NCBI GenBank assembly: GCA_016285335.1
Contig: JAEEQO010000185.1
Span: 1 to 5,924, forward strand
Length of the DNA stretch: 5,924 nucleotides
DNA from: Victivallales bacterium
GTDB taxonomy: Bacteria; Verrucomicrobiota; Lentisphaeria; Victivallales; UBA1829
Reading direction: 5' to 3'
The number at the start of each line of letters is the position of its first letter. The first letter of the stretch is position 1. Below, piece by piece: positions 1-5,707 of the stretch. The position numbers were made by a program, and so were the translations under genes. The notes beneath the pieces were generated by a model. The model was not told the DNA's origin. It saw only the letters and a program-made list of their open reading frames with translations, and made no database searches.

Positions 1-1
1 G

Positions 2-571
2 ATCTTCAGCCCGAACCTCGTCGGTCAGATCTTCGTCGGCGTGATGTTCGCCGTGATCTTCACTCCGTTCGACGGCCTCTTCAACAAGGGGCTCCAGTCG
101 CTCATCGGCTGGGGTATTGACAAACAGTGGCTGCAGGATCCGAACCTGCTGCTCCCCGGCCTGATCATCATCTCCCTGTGGATGTATGTGGGCTACAACA
201 TGATCTACTTCCTGGCCGGTCTGCAGTCAGTCGACAAGCAGCTGCTTGAGGCCGCGCAGATCGACGGCGCGAACGGATGGCAGACCTTCCTGCACATCAC
301 CCTCCCGCAGATCAAACCGATCGCGATCTTCGTGGTCATCATGAGTACGATCGGGTCCTACCAGCTCTTCGAACTCCCGTGGGCATTGATGAAGGGCCAG
401 GGCTTCGGGCCGGGCGATTCCGCGCTGACCATCGTCGGATACCTCTACGACTGGGGCTTCCGGAACGGCGAACGCGGCGCGGCGTCCGCCATCGGCTGGA
501 CCCTTGCCGCCATTATCTTCGTGATCAGCATTCTCCAGCTCAAAGTCACCAAGGCTTATGAAGTGGATTGA
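2..571 (+). CDS. ABC sugar transporter permease, MalF/UgpA-like (5' end outside window)
   Basis: This is the C-terminal 189 residues of an inner-membrane permease; the frame is open from base 2, so the true start lies upstream and the GTG at 41 is internal. The family signature that docks onto the ATPase is clear at 248-307: EAAQIDGA, then the conserved Leu-Pro (ITLP), matching the EAA---G---------I-LP loop of binding-protein-dependent permeases. Hydrophobic segments flank it: LVGQIFVGVMFAVIF at the start, LPGLIIISLWMYVGY before the loop, IAIFVVIMSTIGSY after it, and a last helix near AIGWTLAAIIFVISI. The order and the short C-terminus fit the CUT1 carbohydrate family (MalF, UgpA, LacF). It should pair with the product of the next gene to form the channel. 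The solute-binding protein is probably upstream and outside the window; no ATPase gene is visible, and in this family one is often shared from elsewhere. The sugar substrate cannot be read from the sequence. Confidence 0.93.
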   Translation: MFSPNLVGQIFVGVMFAVIFTPFDGLFNKGLQSLIGWGIDKQWLQDPNLLLPGLIIISLWMYVGYNMIYFLAGLQSVDKQLLEAAQIDGANGWQTFLHITLPQIKPIAIFVVIMSTIGSYQLFELPWALMKGQGFGPGDSALTIVGYLYDWGFRNGERGAASAIGWTLAAIIFVISILQLKVTKAYEVD

Positions 572-590
572 CGGATAGGAGACAAAACAA

Positions 591-1595
591 ATGAATCTGA
601 TACATTGGGTATTGATCGTTGCGGTCCTCGTTTACATCGGCCTCCGCCTGATCCCGGGCAAGGGCTGGAAGATCGCTCCCGCCTATCTCCGCATCATTCT
701 GCTCTGCGCCGCCGCATTCCTCACGCTCACGCCGTTCGTCTGGCTGATTTGCAGTGCGTTCAAGAGCAAAGACTCCTTGATGATGTACACGTTCCTGCCG
801 GATTGGAATCATCTGCGCTCTTTCCCGGATGGCACCAAGGCGATTGTCCACTGGTTCGGCAACGACGGTTTGCCTCCGGTTGACGATGCACTCGGGACGT
901 TGACTCTGGCAAACTTCCGCCGTCTTCTGACGGACCAGTTCCTCACCCCGCACGGCCCGGTCTATTTCTGGGAATACATCGTGAACTCCCTGTTCCTGTC
1001 CTGCGGCATCACCTCCATCAACATCTTCCTCTCGTCGATGGCGGGTTATGCGCTGGCGAAATACCGCTTCAAAGGCAGAAACATCATCATCTTCCTCATG
1101 CTCGGCTCCATGATGTTCCCTGCCATGCTCTTCCTGGCGCCCCTCTATGAGATGATTTCCGTGTTCGGGTGGATGGACACCTATCTGGCTCTGATCGTCC
1201 CCGGCGCCATCACGGTGTTCGGCATCTTCCTGTTCCGCCAGGCCATGGTCGGCGTTCCGAACAGTTTGATGGAGTCCGCCCGCGTCGACGGCGCAAGCGA
1301 GTTCCGCATCTACTGGGAGATCACGCTCCCGCTCGTGCGCCCCGTGACCGCGGCCTACTGCCTCATCACCTTCCTCGGCACCTGGAACGCCTTCCTTCAG
1401 CCGCAGCTCTTCATTCAGTCGCAGTCCAAGCTGCCGCTGCCTGTCGTGCTGAACAGGTACATCGGCATGTACGTGCAGGATTACGGCATCTTCCTTGCCG
1501 GCACGCTGCTCGCCATCATCCCGCCCGCCATTCTCTTCTTTGTCCTGCAGAAGGAATTCGTGGCCGGCCTGACCAGCGGCGCGACGAAGGGCTGA
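591..1595 (+). CDS. ABC sugar transporter permease, MalG/UgpE-like, with extra N-terminal helix
   Basis: A 334-residue integral membrane protein, the second permease of a CUT1-type carbohydrate importer. The ATG is preceded by AGGAG at 577-581 (9-base spacing) and lies 19 bases after the previous stop, so the pair is co-transcribed. The cytoplasmic docking loop is at residues 228-247 (ESARVDGAS, then ITLP). Other family marks are the IVNSLFLS segment at the start of a core helix, ALAKYRFKG after it, and the C-terminal KEFVAGLTSGATKG, which resembles the usual MalG-group ending. Predicted membrane segments lie near residues 4-20, 33-55, 128-150, 166-186, 193-215, 255-275 and 298-322, seven in all rather than the usual six. 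It is also longer than a typical member (about 275-300): the additional helix precedes the normal first helix, and a hydrophilic stretch of about 70 residues (57-125) sits between the second and third. Substrate unknown; the general family call is secure. Confidence 0.95.
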   Translation: MNLIHWVLIVAVLVYIGLRLIPGKGWKIAPAYLRIILLCAAAFLTLTPFVWLICSAFKSKDSLMMYTFLPDWNHLRSFPDGTKAIVHWFGNDGLPPVDDALGTLTLANFRRLLTDQFLTPHGPVYFWEYIVNSLFLSCGITSINIFLSSMAGYALAKYRFKGRNIIIFLMLGSMMFPAMLFLAPLYEMISVFGWMDTYLALIVPGAITVFGIFLFRQAMVGVPNSLMESARVDGASEFRIYWEITLPLVRPVTAAYCLITFLGTWNAFLQPQLFIQSQSKLPLPVVLNRYIGMYVQDYGIFLAGTLLAIIPPAILFFVLQKEFVAGLTSGATKG

Positions 1596-1630
1596 CCGCC
1601 CGCGTTCAAGAACGCAAAAAAGCAATTCCC

Positions 1631-1662
1631 GACGCACCGGTTTTCCGGTGCGTCTTTTTTTT
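1631..1662 (+). terminator. Rho-independent terminator of the permease operon
   Basis: A perfect 10-bp stem (GACGCACCGG at 1631-1640, CCGGTGCGTC at 1645-1654) closes a TTTT loop and is followed at once by eight T residues (1655-1662). It starts 35 bases after the permease stop codon. The stem word recurs in the terminator at 4941-4979. Confidence 0.93.
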
Positions 1663-1731
1663 GCACACGTTCGCGCCTGTCCGGGCTTCACCCTGTCCCC
1701 GGAAGAATCCTGTTTTTTTTATCAAAAGCAT

Positions 1732-1760
1732 TTGATTTTGCTTAAAAAGAGTTTTATATT
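1732..1760 (+). promoter_or_regulatory. Sigma-70-like promoter for the AIDA-repeat protein gene
   Basis: TTGATT (1732-1737) and TATATT (1755-1760) are separated by exactly 17 bases and lie in an AT-rich island that contrasts with the GC-rich surroundings. The expected transcription start near 1767 gives a leader of about 130 bases before the ATG at 1897. It lies after the permease terminator, so the gene downstream is an independent unit. Seen by eye; no transcript evidence. Confidence 0.72.
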
Positions 1761-1766
1761 ATGCAA

Positions 1767-1896
1767 TCAGAGGATTCCGGCGGAGCAGATGCAGACCCCC
1801 TGCCCTCAAAGGAGGCTGTTTCCCTCTCCCGGCCCCGGACAAGAAACGAGCACACATTCCATTATCACACATACCCGTACGAAAGGAATTCCCACC
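1767..1896 (+). other. Untranslated leader with a strong but orphan Shine-Dalgarno word
   Basis: This is the predicted 5' untranslated region between the promoter and the ATG at 1897. It contains AAAGGAGG at 1808-1815, a better anti-16S match than the site actually used, yet no ATG, GTG or TTG follows at a usable distance. The GAGG part could pair with CCTC on either side (1804-1807 or 1823-1826), forming short four-pair hairpins. I do not recognise a riboswitch or other known RNA family here. The remainder is C-rich and without long inverted repeats. Confidence 0.45.
1882..1888 (+). promoter_or_regulatory. Ribosome binding site that fixes the start at 1897
   Basis: AAAGGAA lies 8 bases before the ATG at 1897. 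The frame stays open upstream to beyond 1648, but an earlier in-frame ATG (1789) has only GGAG three bases away and would add a Pro/Arg-rich, non-signal-like extension. The downstream start is therefore preferred. Confidence 0.8.
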
Positions 1897-4800
1897 ATGG
1901 CGGAATACATCGTTTCCAAAGGCGTGACCAGCTCCTACCTGGTCCTGAACAACGACTCAATGTTCGTCCTCAAGGGCGGCAAGGCGGTCAATACCACGGT
2001 CAATGAATATGGTTCCATGTATGTCTCCAGCGGCGGTATCGCCAGCGACACCACGGTCAACTATAGAGGCAGCATGACCGTTTTCAAAGGCGGCAAGGCG
2101 TACAACGCCAATGTCTCCTCCGGCTACTTCATCCTCAGCGGCGGCACGATCAACGGCCTCACGATCGAAAAAGGAAGCGGCTGCGTCTCGTCCGGCGGCG
2201 GCACGATCAATGACCTCACATTGAGCGGAGGTTTTATTTCCTTCTACAGCGGCACGATCAACCGCGCCACGGTAGATCATGGCGATATTTACTGCTACTC
2301 AGGCGGCAAGGTGAACAGCGCCACCTTCAATGGCGGCAGGCTGACCGTCAGCAGCAACTGCACGGCGAACAAGATCACGCTGGAAAACAGCGCCCACATG
2401 GACGTCTACCAAAGCAAGGCGAAAGCAAGCGGCGTCATGGTCAAAACCGGCGGCAGCATGTATATCGGCAGCGGCGCGGTCGTGAGCAACATCACATTCT
2501 TGGGCGGCATCTCCGATCCTTCAAAAGACCAGTATGCGGGCCGGCTGGCGGCCTACGGCGGCACGATCAAGGGTCTCGCGATCGGATCCGGCACGAGCGT
2601 CGGCCTGTTCGAAGGCTGCACGGCGACGAAGGTCAAGTGGACGCCGGGCGATGGGGTCGTCAACATCTGGGGCGCCTCGGTCTCGTTCACCAGCAAGTAT
2701 TCCGGCGTCTACGTCGGTTCGAACGGCGCGTTCGTTTCCCAATCGAAAGAGCTTGTTTCCAGAAAAGTCGAGAAAGGCACATCCGCGTATGTCGCGAAAG
2801 GCGGCGTGGCGTCCGGCCTCGATATCGCATCCGGCGGAAGCGTGTTTATCTGGAACGGCGGTAAGGCGCTGCAGACGCAGATCGGGATCGGAGAAAGCCA
2901 TTCCTATATGTTTGTTTCCAGCGGCGGCTCGGCGGAAACCGCCACGGTCTTCGAACTCGGCGAACTGCAGGTCTACAGCGGCGGCAAGGCAGGCGACGTC
3001 ACGATCTGCAGCGGCGGCTACATGTACATTTCCCGCGGCACTGCGTCCGGCATCAAAATCGAATCCGGGGGAGGCCTCGGCCTCTGTTACGGCACGGCGA
3101 CGGACGTCGAATGGACTCCGTTCGAGGGTGACTTGGAGCTCTGGGAAGGCGCACAGGTCACGTTTGCCGACGAACTCTCCGGCGTATACATCGGGACCAA
3201 CGGTGAGCTTACCGAGCAGGCAGACGAGGTGTCGGACCGGACTCTTGGGCAGGTTGAGGAAACATGGACCAAATTAACGAAGAAAGATGAAATGTATGTG
3301 ATGTCCGACGGCAAGGCGGAAAGGACCGCAGTCGGAAAAAACGGGAGCATGTACGTGTTCGACGGCGGCTCCGCGGACAGCACGACCATCTGCGACGGCG
3401 GCGAGGCGTATGTCTATTACGGCGGGTCCGCGAGAGTTGTCGAAGTCAACGACGGCTGGCTTGCCGTCTACGGCGGCACGGCTGCGGATGTCACACTCAA
3501 TGGATACATGGCTGTCGCCGACGGATCCGCGGTCAACGTCACGGTCGGCAGCGGCTATTACGGATACGTCTACTCCGGCGGCATTCTGAACGGCGCCACC
3601 CTTTGCAGCGGCGGTTACCGGGATGGTGCGGCTTTCTATATTTCCAGCGGCGGGACCGCATCCGACCTCACACTGGAATACGGCGCATGCCTTTACGTCA
3701 GCAAGGGCGCGAAAGTCACCAACATTTCGAGCAGCTACGGCTCATACCTCGAAGTGGAGAAAGGCGCGACCGTGAAGAAAATCACGGCCGTCGAAGCATG
3801 GTCCCCGGACTGCGACTACGACAAGTTGAACGGCTGGGCGGACAAGAAGAAAAAGACGATTAACGACCACATCGTGGACTCCACGCCCACGCTGATCACA
3901 AGCGACAGCTATGGAATCCAGATCGACGAAAACGAAGCGTCGTATTACAACAATTATGTCGGTTACGGCGACGAGATCGACTTCCTGAAGGTCCGGCTGG
4001 ACGACGCGGCCCAGCTGAGCTTCGAAGTCACCGCCACGGACGCATCGAAGTTCACGATCTGGCAGTGGGATGCCAGGAAGAACAAGCTGGTCTCGCTTCA
4101 GGCGTCCACGCTCAAGCTGGAAGAGGAGAGCTATGTGAAATCCGGCGCAAAGGGTTCCTCCTTGTCCAAGTATTACCATATTGAGACGAAGAATCTTCTG
4201 CTCAATGCCGGCGATTACTACCTCAGCATGGAGTCCACCAACGCCGCGAAGGGCGGCAATGCGTACTACAACGTGTACCTTTACGAAAGTGTTTTCTTCG
4301 CAGAGGGCAACAAAGCGGACGACGACTGGGCCACCCTTCCCGCCGACTACGACTTCGGAGCTCTAACCCGGGAATCGCAGGAAATCGTGAATGATGAATG
4401 GGTCGGTTACGGAGACGACATCGACTACAGGAAGTTCACCGTTGCGGAAGGGATGACCGGCAGCTTCGACGTCTACGCCACGGACACCTCGACGAAGTTC
4501 ACGGTTTACGAGCTTGTCTCGAAGACGAAAGGCGGCAAAACGACGGAATCGCTGAAGAAGCTGAAGAGCGTCACGATCAAGACATTCGACGAGGAATACA
4601 GTTGTTACCGCGGCATCACCGCGGCGTGCGACTTCCGGGAAGGCGTGGAGTATTATTACAGCATGGAGTCCACCAACGCCACGAAGGGCGGCAGCGCATA
4701 CTATCACGTCGACTTCCTGCTTTCGGAACCCCTCAAAGCCCCCGCCAAATTCGCCCAGGAAGAATCCTCCCTCGCGGCGGAGGATCCTTCCGGCTCTCCT

Positions 4801-4914
4801 GCACTGAGCTTCGCCTCGCTTGATGCGGATGTCCTCGCGGACGCCTCCGCGTTCGACAAGCTCGCCGCGCTTGACGACGCCTCTTCATGGCAGTCCGCCG
4901 CAAAGCTGGCATAA
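1897..4914 (+). CDS. AIDA-type repeat protein with tandem PPC-like C-terminal domains, probably cell-surface or secreted
   Basis: A 1005-residue protein. Residues about 20-630 are degenerate strand-loop-strand repeats of roughly 20 residues (pattern: YVSSGGxAxxTTV) with about 25 Gly-Gly turns, as in the passenger regions of AIDA-like adhesins, which fold as a right-handed beta-helix. Within this, a module opening TATxVxWTP occurs twice (from residues 242 and 400). Residues about 640-801 and 808-945 are two related beta-rich units sharing VGYGD(E/D)ID and SMESTNA; they resemble bacterial pre-peptidase C-terminal (PPC) domains. Residues 946-1005 form an Ala/Ser/Asp-rich tail ending SAAKLA. The N-terminus begins directly with repeat-like sequence (MAEYIVSKGVTSSYLVL) and has no signal peptide. 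There is no autotransporter beta-barrel and no aromatic last residue, so classical type V export is not supported. The tail could be a C-terminal export signal, but this is inference. The gene has its own promoter and terminator, hence is likely monocistronic. Adhesion or surface-layer function is a guess from the fold; no enzymatic motif was seen. Confidence 0.9.
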   Translation: MAEYIVSKGVTSSYLVLNNDSMFVLKGGKAVNTTVNEYGSMYVSSGGIASDTTVNYRGSMTVFKGGKAYNANVSSGYFILSGGTINGLTIEKGSGCVSSGGGTINDLTLSGGFISFYSGTINRATVDHGDIYCYSGGKVNSATFNGGRLTVSSNCTANKITLENSAHMDVYQSKAKASGVMVKTGGSMYIGSGAVVSNITFLGGISDPSKDQYAGRLAAYGGTIKGLAIGSGTSVGLFEGCTATKVKWTPGDGVVNIWGASVSFTSKYSGVYVGSNGAFVSQSKELVSRKVEKGTSAYVAKGGVASGLDIASGGSVFIWNGGKALQTQIGIGESHSYMFVSSGGSAETATVFELGELQVYSGGKAGDVTICSGGYMYISRGTASGIKIESGGGLGLCYGTATDVEWTPFEGDLELWEGAQVTFADELSGVYIGTNGELTEQADEVSDRTLGQVEETWTKLTKKDEMYVMSDGKAERTAVGKNGSMYVFDGGSADSTTICDGGEAYVYYGGSARVVEVNDGWLAVYGGTAADVTLNGYMAVADGSAVNVTVGSGYYGYVYSGGILNGATLCSGGYRDGAAFYISSGGTASDLTLEYGACLYVSKGAKVTNISSSYGSYLEVEKGATVKKITAVEAWSPDCDYDKLNGWADKKKKTINDHIVDSTPTLITSDSYGIQIDENEASYYNNYVGYGDEIDFLKVRLDDAAQLSFEVTATDASKFTIWQWDARKNKLVSLQASTLKLEEESYVKSGAKGSSLSKYYHIETKNLLLNAGDYYLSMESTNAAKGGNAYYNVYLYESVFFAEGNKADDDWATLPADYDFGALTRESQEIVNDEWVGYGDDIDYRKFTVAEGMTGSFDVYATDTSTKFTVYELVSKTKGGKTTESLKKLKSVTIKTFDEEYSCYRGITAACDFREGVEYYYSMESTNATKGGSAYYHVDFLLSEPLKAPAKFAQEESSLAAEDPSGSPALSFASLDADVLADASAFDKLAALDDASSWQSAAKLA
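2620..2796 (+). repeat. WTP module, copy 1 (within CDS)
   Basis: Residues 242-300 open with TATKVKWTP and run through NIWGASVSF to SGVYVGSNG (residues 269-277). The same sequence of landmarks recurs 158 residues later. The module interrupts the short Gly-Gly repeats, replacing them with a segment lacking GG turns. The right edge is approximate. Confidence 0.7.
3094..3270 (+). repeat. WTP module, copy 2 (within CDS)
   Basis: Residues 400-458 open with TATDVEWTP and run through LELWEGAQVTF to SGVYIGTNG (residues 428-436), matching copy 1 landmark by landmark with a one-residue indel. Both are followed by a return to Gly-Gly repeats. A possible third trace is AVEAWSP at residues 631-637, just where the repeat region ends. 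Confidence 0.7.
3814..4299 (+). repeat. PPC-like unit 1 (within CDS)
   Basis: Residues 640-801. The unit begins with an acidic, Trp-containing linker (DYDKLNGWADKKKK), then VGYGDEID at 688-695, strands such as LSFEVTATD and FTIWQW, and closes with GDYYLSMESTNA and AYYNVYLYES. This order (an opening D-x-D-x-F/Y, a middle strand pair, then a Y-x-L/M-x-V ending) is like the pre-peptidase C-terminal beta-sandwich. Family assignment is by appearance only. Confidence 0.6.
4318..4731 (+). repeat. PPC-like unit 2 (within CDS)
   Basis: Residues 808-945. Landmarks parallel unit 1: DDDWAT linker, VGYGDDID at 836-843, GSFDVYATD, FTVYEL, YYYSMESTNA and AYYHVDFLLSE. DNA around the SMESTNA motif is nearly identical in the two units (4225-4268 and 4660-4703, including an exact 21-base match), 435 bases apart, which supports a tandem duplication or later gene conversion. 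Confidence 0.6.
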
Positions 4915-4940
4915 GCAATCAACAAACCAAAGACAATTCA

Positions 4941-4979
4941 GGACGCACCGGAACCCGAAATCCGGTGCGCCCTTTTTTT
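4941..4979 (+). terminator. Rho-independent terminator of the AIDA-repeat gene, between convergent genes
   Basis: An 11-bp stem with one A/C mismatch (4941-4951 with 4962-4972) encloses a 10-base loop and is followed by seven T residues (4973-4979). It starts 27 bases after the stop codon at 4914. In the other direction the same hairpin is followed only by a loosely T-rich sequence, so it may act weakly for the convergent ferritin gene as well. It contains the word GACGCACCGG found in the terminator at 1631. Confidence 0.9.
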
Positions 4980-5007
4980 CACGGTTCGAGGTGCGTCTTT
5001 CGCCGGA

Positions 5008-5565
5008 TCACTTCATCGTCTCTTTGCCCATGCCGAGCGATTCGCGGCCCGCGTCGATGTCCTCCTTGATCTGCCGGAACTCGAATTCGTGGTCCACTTC
5101 GTCTTCGAGGATCTCGACGATCATGTGACTCGTCACCGGGTCGCGGTCGCCGATCATCTTCAGCATCCGGTTGTAGACGGCGATGGCGCAGCGTTCCGAG
5201 GCGATGGACTGGCACATGATGCGGTAGGCGCACGGATCGGACGGCGCCACGAACGCGCAGTTGCAGTTCTCGATGATCTCCTGCGGCGTGATCGGGATCT
5301 CGCCGCAGAGTTCCTGGATGCGGTCCGCCAGCATCCGGGCGTGTTCCAGCTCCTCGTTGGCGTGTTCCATGAGCTCGCACGCGGCCGAGGGACGCGTGAA
5401 TCCCTTCACGACCTGCGCCGCCGTCCAGTACTGGATGAACGCGAGCCATTCGTCGCAGTAGGCGCGCCTCAGCTGGTGCACGATCTCCTCGACGGTCTTT
5501 TTATCCATCTCCATCGACTTGCAGGAACCGGATTCGGCGCAAATTTGTTTTTCGTTGATGTTCAT
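5008..5565 (-). CDS. Ferritin-like diiron protein, Dps-like (DPSL) type, cysteine-rich
   Basis: A 185-residue cytoplasmic four-helix-bundle protein. The diiron ligand pattern is complete: E39 in helix A (CDEWLAFIQYW), E72-x-x-H75 in helix B (EELEHA), E124 in helix C (SERCAIAVY) and E156-x-x-H159 in helix D (EDEVDHE). The segment NCNCAF-APSD (100-110) together with C126 next to the helix C glutamate resembles the cysteine pair that marks DPSL proteins, a group between bacterioferritin and Dps that uses peroxide to oxidise and store iron and protects anaerobes and archaea from oxidants. There are ten cysteines (9, 15, 37, 63, 87, 101, 103, 112, 118, 126), many more than that pair requires. Residues 1-19 form a short extension carrying two of them. 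The ATG is preceded by AAAGGGGG five bases away; starts at M18 or M20 have no properly spaced site. Ferritin superfamily is near certain; DPSL subgroup is likely. Confidence 0.93.
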   Translation of the reverse strand: MNINEKQICAESGSCKSMEMDKKTVEEIVHQLRRAYCDEWLAFIQYWTAAQVVKGFTRPSAACELMEHANEELEHARMLADRIQELCGEIPITPQEIIENCNCAFVAPSDPCAYRIMCQSIASERCAIAVYNRMLKMIGDRDPVTSHMIVEILEDEVDHEFEFRQIKEDIDAGRESLGMGKETMK

Positions 5566-5570
5566 CGTTA

Positions 5571-5578
5571 CCCCCTTT
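5571..5578 (-). promoter_or_regulatory. Ribosome binding site of the ferritin gene
   Basis: On the minus strand AAAGGGGG precedes the ATG by five bases (TAACG). It is the only well-placed site among the candidate starts and so fixes the start at 5565 rather than at the internal Met codons 18 and 20. It is more G-rich than the AAAGGAA and AGGAG sites used by the other genes. Confidence 0.65.
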
Positions 5579-5678
5579 TTGTGTTCGGGTCATCTCTGTT
5601 GATCCGGTCGCTCCGGTCAATCGTGATGCCCTTTTGTTTTTTTTCGAGCACGGCCCTCCCCGGCCGCACCGGATGAAA

Positions 5679-5707
5679 ACAATACACCGCCGAACCGGAA
5701 AAATCAA
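5679..5707 (-). promoter_or_regulatory. Sigma-70-like promoter for the ferritin gene
   Basis: Read on the minus strand, TTGATT (5702-5707) and TATTGT (5679-5684) are separated by 17 bases. The -35 hexamer and the two bases after it are the same as in the promoter at 1732. The predicted start near 5672 gives a leader of about 105 bases holding a small GC hairpin (CGGCC/GGCCG at 5651-5666). The -10 match is only moderate. Confidence 0.5.

Larger units (their letters stand above)
1957..3780 (+). repeat. Degenerate AIDA-like strand-loop-strand repeats (within CDS)
   Basis: Coding repeats of about 20 residues marked by SGG, KGG, YGG or DGG turns, each followed by a small residue, a hydrophobic strand and often T-V or L-T-I. 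I counted about 25 Gly-Gly turns over this span. At DNA level this appears as many near copies of agcggcggc and ggcggcacg words. The copies have diverged too far to be a recent tandem expansion. Confidence 0.85.

Noticed and set aside
546..1691. A 381-residue open frame on the minus strand opposite the MalG-like permease
   Set aside because: It is antisense to a well-recognised permease and its product is an Arg/Glu/His-rich composition typical of GC-rich shadow frames, with no hydrophobic core pattern or family motif.
1789..1896. Earlier in-frame ATG for the repeat protein, adding 36 residues
   Set aside because: The GGAG before it is only three bases away, and the added Pro/Arg/Thr-rich residues do not make a signal peptide. 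The ATG at 1897 has a well-spaced AAAGGAA.
1761..2006. Possible upstream ORF starting right after the promoter
   Set aside because: Its ATG is directly next to the -10 element and upstream of the expected transcription start, and it has no ribosome binding site.
2534..3277. A 247-residue plus-strand frame inside the repeat gene
   Set aside because: The product is almost entirely Arg/Ala/Ser/Pro, as expected from reading GGC-rich repeats out of frame; it has no ribosome binding site.
1957..3780. CRISPR-like array or tandem DNA satellite
   Set aside because: The repeats are in frame, degenerate at DNA level and of variable spacing; they encode protein strand-loop-strand units rather than identical repeats with unique spacers.
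1897..4914. Classical type V autotransporter
   Set aside because: There is no signal peptide, no C-terminal 12-strand barrel and no terminal Phe or Trp; the C-terminal half is two PPC-like units and a small-residue tail.
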